Shown: piece by piece, positions 24,274 to 32,231 of the stretch
How positions within the stretch are numbered: the first letter of the stretch is position 1
Layout of the letters: each line of letters opens with the position of its first letter
Assembly: GCF_910594985.1 (NCBI RefSeq)
Contig: NZ_CAJVCE010000019.1
Coordinates: 62,001 to 126,000, forward strand
From: Paenibacillus allorhizosphaerae
Lineage (GTDB): Bacteria > Bacillota > Bacilli > Paenibacillales > NBRC-103111
DNA length: 64,000 nucleotides
Direction of reading: 5' to 3'
The notes under the pieces: generated by a model
What the model was told of the DNA's origin: nothing
Databases searched by the model: none
What the model saw: the letters and a program-made list of their open reading frames with translations, nothing else
Position numbers and translations under genes: made by a program

Positions 24274-25590
24274 TTACTTTTGCTTAGCCTTCTCTGCTGC
24301 GATTTCTTTATTGAACGACTCGTCCGCCGCACGAAGAGCCGTATTGAGATCTTTTTCGCCGGCCAGCACATTTCTCACTTCCGTTTCGAGAATGCCGATC
24401 CCTTTTTGCTGTAAATTTTGCAGCAGCCCAGCCGATCTCGGCGGTATTTCCTTACCGTATTGATACTTGAAATAAGCGCCGGTATTTTTCCCTTTGAGCA
24501 GCGGATCGTTCTCCTTGAACACTTTCATCCACGTATCGCTCATTTTCAGCGCCGGGATAATACCGTCCTTCGCCGCCTGAATTTGGCGTTCCTCGCTGGT
24601 CAAATAGGCAATCGCTTCGAAGACGTCGTCCTTGTGAGCACTCGTCTTCGTGATGAAATTGTACCTGGCGCTGACTGGCGTGCCAACGCCCGGCGCATCT
24701 TTGTAAGTCGGCATCGAGACGATATCGAAGTCGAACTGCCAGTTCGACATGTCCTGCGGAAACAATTGCATCGCGGACAGCCCTTTCGGGAACAAGTTTT
24801 TCATCTCTTCGCTGGCCGCCGTCTGTTTCGTAAGCGCGATTCCCGGCAATGCATAGAAGCGAAGCATGTTTTCCAGCAGCTTTTTCCACTGGTCGTTGTT
24901 CAGGCTCGCCTTTTCTTCCTGCGCGCTGAGCGTTGAATAGCCGTAAGGATTTTGATACAGCAGCATATCGTGGTACCTGTCGCTGTAGCCGTAGTACTGC
25001 ACGCCGTCCACGCTGCGCGTCATTTTTCTCGCGATGTCATATACTTCGTCCCAGGTCATGCCGTCCTTCGGATACGCCACGCCGAACTTGTCGAATAAAT
25101 CTTTGTTGTAGTACAGCACCGTGCGGCTCTCGTCCAGCGGCAGCCCGATCGTTTGGCCCCCGGCGTTCGTTTTCATCGCTTCGATCAGACTCGGGTTCAG
25201 CTTCGACAAGTCATAGCGGTGTTTCTGAATCAGGGGCGTAATGTCTTCCGCCAATTTGAACTTCATCATCGTGTCTTCGATCGTTTTTTTGGAGCCGATG
25301 ATAACATCGGGCACGGTCCCCGCCGTCACCAGTTCGCTGATGAACTGGCCTTTTTGCGGAACGATGGCTTTCGCCGTCACATGCGGAAATTTGGCTTTGA
25401 GCGGCTCCTCATAATACTTTGTAAAATCTTTTTGCGACATCGAGTACAAGTAAAACGAAATTTCGACCGGTTCCTTCGGTTTGCCCGCGTCGGCAGACGG
25501 AGCTGCAGCTTGTTTGCCCGATGTGGCGCAGCCGGATAATGCGGAACACGCTAAAAGCAGCGAAATGGAGATAAAAGCCGTTTTTTTCAA
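24274..25590 (-). CDS. ABC sugar substrate-binding lipoprotein (LacI-controlled)
   Basis: Family 1 solute-binding protein of 438 residues. The signal peptide has lipobox ALSGC. The core includes DVIIGSKKTIED, VLYYNKDLFDKFGVAYP, MTWDEVYDIARKM and SARYNFITKTSAHKDD. The start is probably TTG 25590, with AGGGGGC upstream. The frame is open to 25647, but that region is upstream of the predicted transcription start: TTTACA/TATAAT and a 26-bp palindromic operator lie at 25619-25675. No permease genes follow. The divergent LacI gene and the shared operator with the GH10 xylanase suggest a xylan or xylo-oligosaccharide role, an inference from context. Confidence 0.9.
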   Translation of the reverse strand: MKKTAFISISLLLACSALSGCATSGKQAAAPSADAGKPKEPVEISFYLYSMSQKDFTKYYEEPLKAKFPHVTAKAIVPQKGQFISELVTAGTVPDVIIGSKKTIEDTMMKFKLAEDITPLIQKHRYDLSKLNPSLIEAMKTNAGGQTIGLPLDESRTVLYYNKDLFDKFGVAYPKDGMTWDEVYDIARKMTRSVDGVQYYGYSDRYHDMLLYQNPYGYSTLSAQEEKASLNNDQWKKLLENMLRFYALPGIALTKQTAASEEMKNLFPKGLSAMQLFPQDMSNWQFDFDIVSMPTYKDAPGVGTPVSARYNFITKTSAHKDDVFEAIAYLTSEERQIQAAKDGIIPALKMSDTWMKVFKENDPLLKGKNTGAYFKYQYGKEIPPRSAGLLQNLQQKGIGILETEVRNVLAGEKDLNTALRAADESFNKEIAAEKAKQK

Positions 25591-25618
25591 AACAAAAGCC
25601 CCCTTTTGTTCAGCGGAA

Positions 25619-25644
25619 AGTTTACGAAAACGTTTTAGTAAACT
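25619..25644. promoter_or_regulatory. LacI-family operator 1
   Basis: A 26-bp palindrome with central CG; 12 of 13 bases match between arms. Its 16-bp core, ACTAAAACGTTTTCGT on the minus strand, is identical to the core upstream of the xylanase gene. It starts one base downstream of the -10 box, a classic repression position. The divergent LacI gene is the likely owner. Confidence 0.85.
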
Positions 25645-25645
25645 C

Positions 25646-25675
25646 ATTATAATTCATGCCCCGGCATTTTGTAAA
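25646..25675 (-). promoter_or_regulatory. Sigma-A promoter of the binding-protein gene
   Basis: Minus strand: TTTACA at 25670-25675, an 18-bp spacer and a consensus TATAAT at 25646-25651. The operator abuts it downstream. Confidence 0.8.
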
Positions 25676-25821
25676 TGCTTTCATAGTAAAACGGTATGTT
25701 TTTCGCGAAAAAGGGCCGACTGCCCCATCCCCCCGCTTCGGCTTGACCTTTGAACCCCATTGGACTCATAATGGGTCACAAGACAGCTCACAGATGCGAT
25801 TCGGAAATGGGGTTACTTTTC

Positions 25822-26937
25822 ATGACGATGACGATTAAAGATATCGCCCGCATGGCCGGCGTCTCGGTCTCCACGGTGTCGAAATGCATCAACAACTACG
25901 GCGACATCGGCGAGGACACGCGGCGCAAAGTGCTTGCGATCATGGAAGAAACCGGGTTCAAACCTAATTTTTCCGCACGGACCTTAATCTCCAAGCGTAC
26001 GCATATGATCGGCGTTATTTTCGGTCATCACGTCAATTACGATTTCACCCACCGGTATTACACGGAGGTACTGAACGCGTTCAAGCAGGCAATCGGCGTT
26101 CTCGGATACGATATGCTGCTGTTTTCCAACGAACGGTTTCAGCCGCAAGGCGAAGATTATTTGGCCAGGTGCCGCCATTATAAAGTCGACGGCTGTTTGA
26201 TTTTCGCCGCGAACGATATTGCGGGCGCAATCAAAAGCTTGGACCGCAGCGAAGTTCCGTGCGTCGGCATCGACCTGACGCTGCTCGGCGAAAGCTCGGC
26301 CAGCGTCCGCCAAGACAATATCGCGGCCGGAGCCGCAGCGGCGGACCATCTGCTCGGCTGCGGGCACCGGCAGATCGGTTACATCGGCTCGCGCTATGCC
26401 GAGCCCGTGTACCGCTACCGCGAAAGCGGCATGCGGCAAGCGATGGAGCGCCGCGGCGTCACCGCGAACGACGCATGGATCGTCTACGCCGAGCATCAGC
26501 AGGAGCAGGACGGATACGAGGCCGTCCGCCGTCTGCTCGAGCAGGGCGAGCCGCCGACCGCGCTGTTCGCGGGCTCGGACCTGCTCGCGTTCGGCGCGAT
26601 CCGGGCGCTGAAGGAAGCCGGCATCGCCGTGCCGCAGCGCGTCTCGGTGATCGGCTGCGACAATATTGAGGCATGCCGGTTCATCGATCCGCCGCTGACG
26701 ACGCTAGAGCCGGGCAAGCAATATATCGGTCAGCAGGCGGCGCAGCTGCTGCATGACTTGATCGAGCGGAAGGGGCCGGCGGCGAAGGGCTCGCCCGCTC
26801 CTGTTCCCGAACTCGCTGCCTCCGGGACGACGGGCTCCGGTACCGGCGCCGCTTCCACACAGAACCGAAATGTCATTCTCGTGCAGTCGAAAGTCGTTGT
26901 TCGAGCAAGCGTCGCTCCGCCTGCCGCAAAGCTATAG
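25822..26937 (+). CDS. LacI-family transcriptional repressor
   Basis: A 371-residue repressor. The N-terminal helix-turn-helix reads IKDIARMAGVSVSTVSKCIN with hinge NFSARTL. The periplasmic-binding-protein-like effector domain follows (MIGVIFGHHVNYDF to PPLTTLEPGKQYIGQQAAQLL). The final beta strand (ILVQSKVVVRASV) is separated from the body by a Pro/Ala/Gly/Ser-rich insert of about 30 residues (around 315-345), unusual for the family. Start ATG 25822 has GGGG nine bases upstream; ATG 25828 is an alternative. It is divergent from the sugar-binding lipoprotein gene and probably represses it and the GH10 gene through the two matching operators. Confidence 0.9.
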   Translation: MTMTIKDIARMAGVSVSTVSKCINNYGDIGEDTRRKVLAIMEETGFKPNFSARTLISKRTHMIGVIFGHHVNYDFTHRYYTEVLNAFKQAIGVLGYDMLLFSNERFQPQGEDYLARCRHYKVDGCLIFAANDIAGAIKSLDRSEVPCVGIDLTLLGESSASVRQDNIAAGAAAADHLLGCGHRQIGYIGSRYAEPVYRYRESGMRQAMERRGVTANDAWIVYAEHQQEQDGYEAVRRLLEQGEPPTALFAGSDLLAFGAIRALKEAGIAVPQRVSVIGCDNIEACRFIDPPLTTLEPGKQYIGQQAAQLLHDLIERKGPAAKGSPAPVPELAASGTTGSGTGAASTQNRNVILVQSKVVVRASVAPPAAKL

Positions 26938-27073
26938 CCGAAGCCGAACACCGGGCCCGGTGGAGTTCGCAGGTTCCCGAACCGATGACGCTCACTCGTT
27001 ACTGATCGCTAACCCGGGCCGCTGACCGTCGAGAACGGGCAGTGTCCGGCGAAGCGCTGCGCAGTAAAAAGCA

Positions 27074-27117
27074 AGACCTGCCCTACCGAAAGCGGTACGC
27101 TTCGGTCGGACAGGTCT
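27074..27117. terminator. Terminator between lacI-type and xylanase genes
   Basis: AGACCTG and ACCGAA arms pair with TTCGGT and CAGGTCT. The genes on both sides converge here. The minus-strand side continues into a T-rich stretch (TGCTTTTTA). Confidence 0.75.
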
Positions 27118-27185
27118 ATTTATGATCGTTGTGTTGCTCAAACCTTGCGCCGGCGCAGCGCCTGCATAGCAGTGAGCAGGTTCCG

Positions 27186-28283
27186 TTACCGCTTCAGCAC
27201 GTCCATGACCGCATGGTAAGCGGGCTTGGACTGAAAGCGCTCGTCGAGAAGCAGCGGCTGCTCCTTCGGGTCCTGATCCTTCAAGTACGTATATTTGTCG
27301 CCGACGCCCCATGTGATGAAAGCGGTACAGTTTTTTTCCCCGAGGCAGGCCGACAGCGTCCCGGCGTATACGTCCGCCTGCCGCTTCATTTTGTCGTCCT
27401 GCGTATTGTCCTTATTGTCGTTCACCTTCACGTCCATCTCCGTAATTTGCACCTGCAGCCCAAGCGCTCCGAGCCTTTGCAAATTTTGCTTCATCTTGTC
27501 CGGGGACGCGTAATTCATCGTGCGGACGTGCATTTGCCAGCCGATGCCGTCAATCGGCACCTGTCTGCTGCGAAAATCACGCGACATCTCGTAGATGCGG
27601 TTCGACTTGGTCGTCATGCTCTCGTTCGTGTAATCATTGTAGTACAGCAGCGCCCCCGGGTCGGCTTCGTGCGCCCAGCGAAAAGCAAGCTCGATGTATT
27701 CCGGTCCGATCACCTTATGCCATATGTTGTCCCGGTACGAACCGTCATCGTTGAACGCCTCGTTCACGACGTCCCAAACGGCAATCTTCCCTTTATACCG
27801 GGACACAACGGTTTGAATATGCTCCTTCATGACCGCTTTGAGCTGTTCCTTGTCCCACTGCCCCTCCTCCACCCATTTGGGCAGAGAGCGATGCCATACG
27901 AGCGTGTGCCCGCGAACGGTGATGCGATGCTCTGCGGCAAACGCCATGAGCTTATCGGCTTGGTCGAACGTATACCGGTCTTTCTCCGGATGCAGCCGCA
28001 TAAACTTCATGTCGTTTTCCGGCGTCAAGATGTTAAATTGATCGGCGATGGCCTGCCGGTAAGCGGCATCCTTGGAGAAAGGGTCGTAATTGACTGCCGC
28101 TCCGACGAAAAACCCCCGCCTCTCCGCCAATTGGCGAAGTGTCGGTGCCGTATCTTTATCGCTTGCGGTTCCCGTGGGCTTGCCCCCTTCGTCCTTAAGC
28201 CCTCCGCTGCCTGCCGAAGCGCAGGAAGTGAGCGCAACCAGGGCGAGCAGCATCAGACAAACGCCGCCGACTCTTGATCCCAT
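27186..28283 (-). CDS. GH10 endo-1,4-beta-xylanase, lipoprotein
   Basis: Glycoside hydrolase family 10 enzyme, 365 residues, hydrolysing beta-1,4-xylan. A lipoprotein signal with LVALTSC anchors it outside the membrane. Family motifs: VRGHTLVWHRSLPKWV, WDVVNEAFND (acid/base Glu), YNDYT and VQITEMDV (nucleophile Glu). No carbohydrate-binding module is present, so it probably acts on short or soluble xylans near the cell surface. The start is ATG 28283 with GGGAGGAA upstream. The frame is open to 28346, but that part contains the operator and the -10 box. Convergent with the LacI gene. Confidence 0.93.
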   Translation of the reverse strand: MGSRVGGVCLMLLALVALTSCASAGSGGLKDEGGKPTGTASDKDTAPTLRQLAERRGFFVGAAVNYDPFSKDAAYRQAIADQFNILTPENDMKFMRLHPEKDRYTFDQADKLMAFAAEHRITVRGHTLVWHRSLPKWVEEGQWDKEQLKAVMKEHIQTVVSRYKGKIAVWDVVNEAFNDDGSYRDNIWHKVIGPEYIELAFRWAHEADPGALLYYNDYTNESMTTKSNRIYEMSRDFRSRQVPIDGIGWQMHVRTMNYASPDKMKQNLQRLGALGLQVQITEMDVKVNDNKDNTQDDKMKRQADVYAGTLSACLGEKNCTAFITWGVGDKYTYLKDQDPKEQPLLLDERFQSKPAYHAVMDVLKR

Positions 28284-28306
28284 CGATAAAATTCCTCCCT
28301 TGCCTC

Positions 28307-28332
28307 TTTTCACTAAAACGTTTTCGTTAATC
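28307..28332. promoter_or_regulatory. LacI-family operator 2
   Basis: The core ACTAAAACGTTTTCGT at 28312-28327 is identical (inverted) to the core of operator 1. The outer arms are weaker. It lies two bases downstream of the -10 box of the xylanase promoter, the same geometry as operator 1. Confidence 0.82.
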
Positions 28333-28334
28333 TC

Positions 28335-28362
28335 ATTATAGCGCATCTTCTTGGTCTGTAAA
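28335..28362 (-). promoter_or_regulatory. Sigma-A promoter of the xylanase gene
   Basis: Minus strand: TTTACA at 28357-28362, a 16-bp spacer and TATAAT at 28335-28340. Confidence 0.75.
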
Positions 28363-28452
28363 TATGATTTTTTGACCGATCGACAAGGGGATGTTGCGAG
28401 CCTTGGCCCCCATTACATAACAAAAAATGAACTTAACCATTCAGGCACAGCA

Positions 28453-28486
28453 AGAAAAACCGCCCGATCAAAATCACCGGACGGTC
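28453..28486 (-). terminator. Terminator of the gntR-MFS operon
   Basis: On the minus strand ACCGTCCG pairs with CGGGCGGT and is followed by TTTTTC, shortly after the transporter stop. Confidence 0.8.
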
Positions 28487-28523
28487 CTTTTAGCTGCATT
28501 AATCCATACATTTGTGCTCCACT

Positions 28524-29747
28524 TCACCCTTCAACATACCGATTCCGCGCCGAACCCAATCCGAAAATCAGCAGCAGTATACCGACCGCCAGCAAAACGA
28601 ACAGCGGAACGGTCCACCCTTGCGTTGCATCGTGCAAATAGCCGAACAGCGTAGGTCCTACGGCGGCCAGCAAATAGCCTACGGACTGGGACATCCCCGA
28701 CAATTCGGCCGCGCCCTGGGCCGTTCTCGTGCGAAGACCGAAAAACATCATTGCCAGACTGAAGGAGCAGCCGGCGCCGATGCCGACGAATATGGCCGAC
28801 ACGATGACTACGCTCCGATGCCCGAGCAGAAGACCGCAGACGCCGATCAAAAGAATGGCTGCCGTCAGCAGTACGAGCGGAACCTGACTCTTCATGCGTC
28901 CAGCCCAGATCGGCACGATAAAAGACACCGGAAGCAGTGCCAGCTGCATTACGGACAGCGTCCATCCGGCCGCATCGGAAGTCATGCCGTATGTCTGCAA
29001 AATGCCCGGCAGCCAGGCGATGACGACATAAAATACGAGAGATTGTAGGCCCATAAACAAGGCAACCTGCCATGCAAGAGCAGAGCTCCAAAGATTCGTC
29101 CGGCTCGCGTTTGCCGCTGACTTTGCCGCCGGCGCCGGTTGCTTTTGCCCGCCCCGAATTTGCGGAATCCAACATATAACGGCAAGTATCGCCGGCAGCG
29201 TCCATATGCCCAGCGCGCCTTTCCAACCAAGCCCCAATGGACCGGCCATCGGAACGCTAATCCCGGAAGCGATGGCGCCGCACAAATTCATCGCAACGGA
29301 ATAGACGCCGATCATGATACCGATTTTATGAGGAAACTTTTCTTTGATCAGACTTGGCATCAGCACATTGCACACCGAAATCGCCATGCCGAGAATGACC
29401 GTTCCCGCCAGCAGTGTGCCTGCGCCGGCCGCAGACCGCAGCGCAATGCCGGCTGCAAGAAGAATCATGGCGCAAAACAGAACCGCAGGCGCCCCGAAGC
29501 GTCGGGCCAGTTTGGGCGCAAGCGGCGATAAAAAAGCAAATGCCAATAAAGGCAGTGTCGTAATCATACCGGCGGTCGTATTGGATATGCCCAGTGCATT
29601 CCGTATCGTAGTCACCAAAGGTCCTACGGAAGTGAGAGGCGCGCGCAAATTCGCCGCAATCAATATCATTCCTAATACAAGCATCCATCCTTCGGCAATC
29701 GACAACGATTTAGTATCCGAAAGTGGCTTAAGCCGTGCAGATTCCAT
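28524..29747 (-). CDS. MFS transporter, CynX/NimT family
   Basis: A 407-residue 12-helix transporter. The N-terminal AANLRAPLTSVGPLV is characteristic of the CynX/NimT (cyanate/2-nitroimidazole) group of the major facilitator superfamily. LAPKLARRFGA is motif A, and the second half repeats the fold. Actual substrates in this group are poorly known. Its ATG (29747) overlaps the stop of the GntR gene in a TGATG arrangement, so the two are translationally coupled and the regulator probably controls this transporter. Confidence 0.9.
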   Translation of the reverse strand: MESARLKPLSDTKSLSIAEGWMLVLGMILIAANLRAPLTSVGPLVTTIRNALGISNTTAGMITTLPLLAFAFLSPLAPKLARRFGAPAVLFCAMILLAAGIALRSAAGAGTLLAGTVILGMAISVCNVLMPSLIKEKFPHKIGIMIGVYSVAMNLCGAIASGISVPMAGPLGLGWKGALGIWTLPAILAVICWIPQIRGGQKQPAPAAKSAANASRTNLWSSALAWQVALFMGLQSLVFYVVIAWLPGILQTYGMTSDAAGWTLSVMQLALLPVSFIVPIWAGRMKSQVPLVLLTAAILLIGVCGLLLGHRSVVIVSAIFVGIGAGCSFSLAMMFFGLRTRTAQGAAELSGMSQSVGYLLAAVGPTLFGYLHDATQGWTVPLFVLLAVGILLLIFGLGSARNRYVEG

Positions 29748-30433
29748 CAGATTTCACCCATTTCAATCGCTTTTTTCAATTCGTCAATATGCTGCCGCAC
29801 CGCTTGAGCGGCCGCTTCCGCATCTTTCCCGATAATCGCCTCCACGAGGAGAACGTGTTTATTTTCCGGCAGCCCCCGGCCGAATGTCTTATCCAAATGC
29901 ATCGAAATCGATTCCTGAATCGCTTCGGTGATATGACCGTACAGCTCCATTAACATCGGATTGCCCGACGCTTCCACGATCGCCAGATGCAATTTCATAT
30001 CGGCGGCAACGTAACGGTGCATATCGCCTTCCTCGGCCAATGCATTGCATTCCTGCTGATAGCCCTGAATCCGCTGCACGTCTTCCTCCGTGCGTCGGTC
30101 CGCCGACAGCCGCGCGGCTTCTCGCTCCAACGCATAGCGAACTTCCAACGTATCCAGCAGACTCGATTTGAGCACCCGACGCTGAATCGCCACGCCGAGC
30201 GTGCTGTTGGAGCGAACGTACGTGCCGTCTCCCTGCTTCGTACATAACACTCCGGCATGACACAAAGCTTTAATGCCTTCGCGCAGTGTATTGCGGCTCA
30301 CGTTAAGTTCGGCAACCAGCTCCGGCTCGGGCGGTATTTTACTGCCTACGGGCCACTGCCCGCGTTCGATCAGCGCTTCGATTTGGATGATCACTTGATC
30401 TACTAGACTATGCCGAGTCGTCTTTTTCAACAT
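29747..30433 (-). CDS. GntR-family regulator, FadR subfamily
   Basis: A 228-residue regulator. The N-terminal winged helix has WPVGSKIPPEPELVAELNV and SRNTLREGIKAL. The C-terminal all-helical FCD effector domain (about 90-225) has VRYALEREAARLSA, DMKLHLAIVEASGNP and the late HIDELKKAI. FCD domains bind carboxylic acids, often through a metal. ATG 30433 has GGAGG nine bases upstream; a TTG five codons earlier lies within that ribosome site and is rejected. A 19-bp palindrome at 30445-30463 overlaps the ribosome-site side of the leader. First gene of the operon with the CynX-type transporter. Confidence 0.9.
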   Translation of the reverse strand: MLKKTTRHSLVDQVIIQIEALIERGQWPVGSKIPPEPELVAELNVSRNTLREGIKALCHAGVLCTKQGDGTYVRSNSTLGVAIQRRVLKSSLLDTLEVRYALEREAARLSADRRTEEDVQRIQGYQQECNALAEEGDMHRYVAADMKLHLAIVEASGNPMLMELYGHITEAIQESISMHLDKTFGRGLPENKHVLLVEAIIGKDAEAAAQAVRQHIDELKKAIEMGEI

Positions 30434-30444
30434 ATGATAAACCT

Positions 30445-30463
30445 CCAAACATCGGATGATTGG
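30445..30463. promoter_or_regulatory. Candidate GntR operator
   Basis: CCAAACATCGGATGATTGG is a 19-bp near-perfect palindrome (8 of 9 pairs). It lies just upstream of the ribosome site of the GntR gene, suggesting autoregulation. Confidence 0.55.
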
Positions 30464-30589
30464 TTGTTAAAGCAATAAAATTGACTATAACACATATTTG
30501 GCAATGTGGAAAGTGGGCTGTCGATGTTAACTCTGGACATAATGGGGAAAACTGGGGATATCGTTTGAACAGCGAAAGGAGGGAAACCC

Positions 30590-30742
30590 GTGAAAATCGA
30601 TACCGAACGATACGAAATCGCCAGTCTGAACGAAGAGGTTCCGGCACTCGACGTCATTAAAGAGGCGGAAAGCAAAATTGCTCAAATGACCGGAAAGAAC
30701 GTAACCTTGATCGCCTATGCCGAAACGGAACAAGCGAAGTAG
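30590..30742 (+). CDS. Small hypothetical protein (50 aa)
   Basis: GTG 30590 follows AAAGGAGGG at ideal spacing. The 50-residue product begins MKIDTERYEIASLNEEVPAL and ends with VTLIAYAETEQAK. It is acidic, soluble and has no signal or membrane helix. The strong ribosome site, the tight link to the next small gene (28 bp) and the shared terminator support a real gene. It looks like the small conserved proteins common in Paenibacillus, with no known function. Confidence 0.7.
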   Translation: MKIDTERYEIASLNEEVPALDVIKEAESKIAQMTGKNVTLIAYAETEQAK

Positions 30743-30770
30743 CCAGACAAACTTGAAAGGGGTGAATGGT

Positions 30771-30926
30771 GTGGCTGACCATAACGAAGAAAAACATGAA
30801 CCGACAATCGCTCCAGGCATGAATACGCATGATCCGCTGGAAGAACAGGCGACGGAAGAGGAATTGCGGCACAACGACTCTACCTCCGTGACCAAATTGT
30901 ATTTGGACCGTACGCCCGAACAATAA
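30771..30926 (+). CDS. Small hydrophilic hypothetical protein (51 aa)
   Basis: Starts at GTG 30771 (VADHNEEKHEP), with AAAGG ten bases upstream. The 51 residues are rich in Glu, Asp, His and Thr (LEEQATEEELRHND) and almost lack hydrophobic residues, so the protein is probably disordered. It follows the 50-residue gene by 28 bp, and both end at the terminator at 30946-30982. No family recognised. Confidence 0.65.
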   Translation: MADHNEEKHEPTIAPGMNTHDPLEEQATEEELRHNDSTSVTKLYLDRTPEQ

Positions 30927-30945
30927 GGAATGCCGGGATGCGAAA

Positions 30946-30982
30946 AAACCGTCCGCAGGACGAATAGCCCTGCGGACGGTTT
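30946..30982. terminator. Bidirectional terminator
   Basis: A perfect 14-bp stem, AAACCGTCCGCAGG with CCTGCGGACGGTTT, has an A-run before and a short T-run after. It ends the small-gene pair and faces the minus-strand gene at 31076. Confidence 0.92.
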
Positions 30983-31075
30983 GAAATGTTTACCGAATGA
31001 CGCTTGTTGTCAACGGTTTTCTATTGCTCGCCGGATTCAGCGGATCCTCATGCGGATCGCGGTTCGGTCGTCGAT

Positions 31076-32062
31076 TTAATCGTCATGGTCATGATCATCA
31101 TGCCCTTTTCCTTTGCCTTTGCCCTTATCATCGGTTTTTTCTTTTTCTTTCTCTTTCCCTTTGCCGGAGTCCTTCTCTTTCTCTTTATCGGACCCTTTCG
31201 TCTTCGAGTCGGATTGCGGGCTCTGGCTCGCCGCCGGTACAATGCCCTGCTTCGCGTCGTCTTTCCAGCGAATGTCCAGCTTCCAGTCCGGGGAAGCGTC
31301 CTTCAGCTTGAACTCCGCGCCGAGCCGCGCTTTGAGCGCCTTCTCCCATGCGGCGCGATCCGCCGGCAGTCCCATCGTCAGAAGGCGCAGCATTTGCTCC
31401 GCTTCCGCGCCGTTCAAATGGATTACCGCGCGATCCTTCGTCTGCACGTAAATGTCCGCCTCGGAGCCTTTGTCCGTCTGCTCCTGCTTCACCTTAAGCA
31501 CCAGCTCGCGGCTCTTCAGCTCCAGCGACAGCCGCTCCCACGGCCACCCGCCCGCCGATTTCACCGGCACCGGGCTTGGCGTGTTTGCCTGCGGCACCGC
31601 TGCCTGCGAGGACGCGGGCGGCGTCTGCGCTGCAGGCGCCGGATTGCTCGTCGCCGGCGTTTCCGGCTGGGCTGCAGCAGGCGGCACCGTTGTCTCCGCG
31701 GCCGAAGATGCCGGCGTCCCTGACGCTGCGGCAGCCGCCGTGCTGCCGGACGCTTTAATGTATGCGGCCTGCGACTTGCTGTTCAATATGATCTCCAGCG
31801 TGTCGCCCGGATGCAGATCGGACATACCCGCCTTCTGCGCATTGCGGTACACCCAGACGTTGTCTGCAATCGGATATGTTTTTTCCGTTCCTTCATAGGC
31901 GGCTACAAGCTTTTTCCCGCCTTCCTCTACCCGCACGAACTGCCCCTTCGCTTCCTGTGAAATTTCCGCGGACACCGGCGCATCCCCGATCCATGTTATC
32001 CCGTATATCAAACCGAATACGAGCAAACAGGCCATCAACAGCCATATACCCTTTTTGACCAT
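31076..32062 (-). CDS. Membrane-anchored low-complexity hypothetical protein
   Basis: A 328-residue protein with an N-terminal signal/anchor (GIWLLMACLLVFGLIYGI), a small globular N-part (about 35-105), a 75-residue Ala/Pro/Ser/Thr-rich linker, a second globular domain (about 175-270, with KSRELVLKVKQEQTDKG and RLLTMGLPADRAAWEKALK) and a very charged tail of Lys/Glu/Asp/Gly ending GHDDHDHDD. The His/Asp end could bind divalent metals; that is a guess from composition. The architecture resembles cell-wall-spanning proteins. No family is recognised. ATG 32062 is at the frame start; AGGAGG is upstream. Confidence 0.8.
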   Translation of the reverse strand: MVKKGIWLLMACLLVFGLIYGITWIGDAPVSAEISQEAKGQFVRVEEGGKKLVAAYEGTEKTYPIADNVWVYRNAQKAGMSDLHPGDTLEIILNSKSQAAYIKASGSTAAAAASGTPASSAAETTVPPAAAQPETPATSNPAPAAQTPPASSQAAVPQANTPSPVPVKSAGGWPWERLSLELKSRELVLKVKQEQTDKGSEADIYVQTKDRAVIHLNGAEAEQMLRLLTMGLPADRAAWEKALKARLGAEFKLKDASPDWKLDIRWKDDAKQGIVPAASQSPQSDSKTKGSDKEKEKDSGKGKEKEKEKTDDKGKGKGKGHDDHDHDD

Positions 32063-32231
32063 CCTTATGCTTCCTCCTCCATCGGCTTTTTTTCTGCTGT
32101 ACGCCGATTTTTATTCAGTCGAAGAGTCACTATAAGGTTCGGGCCCGATCTTGTTTTTCAAGGGGCATCCCGCATCCCTTTCTGCGCCCCCCGCGGTTTG
32201 TACAATGGCAACACCTGCATTGACGACAAGC

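Noticed and set aside
25645..25647. Upstream start codon for the sugar-binding protein at 25647
   Set aside because: It lies within the -10 promoter box, before the predicted transcription start, and the signal peptide fits TTG 25590 better.
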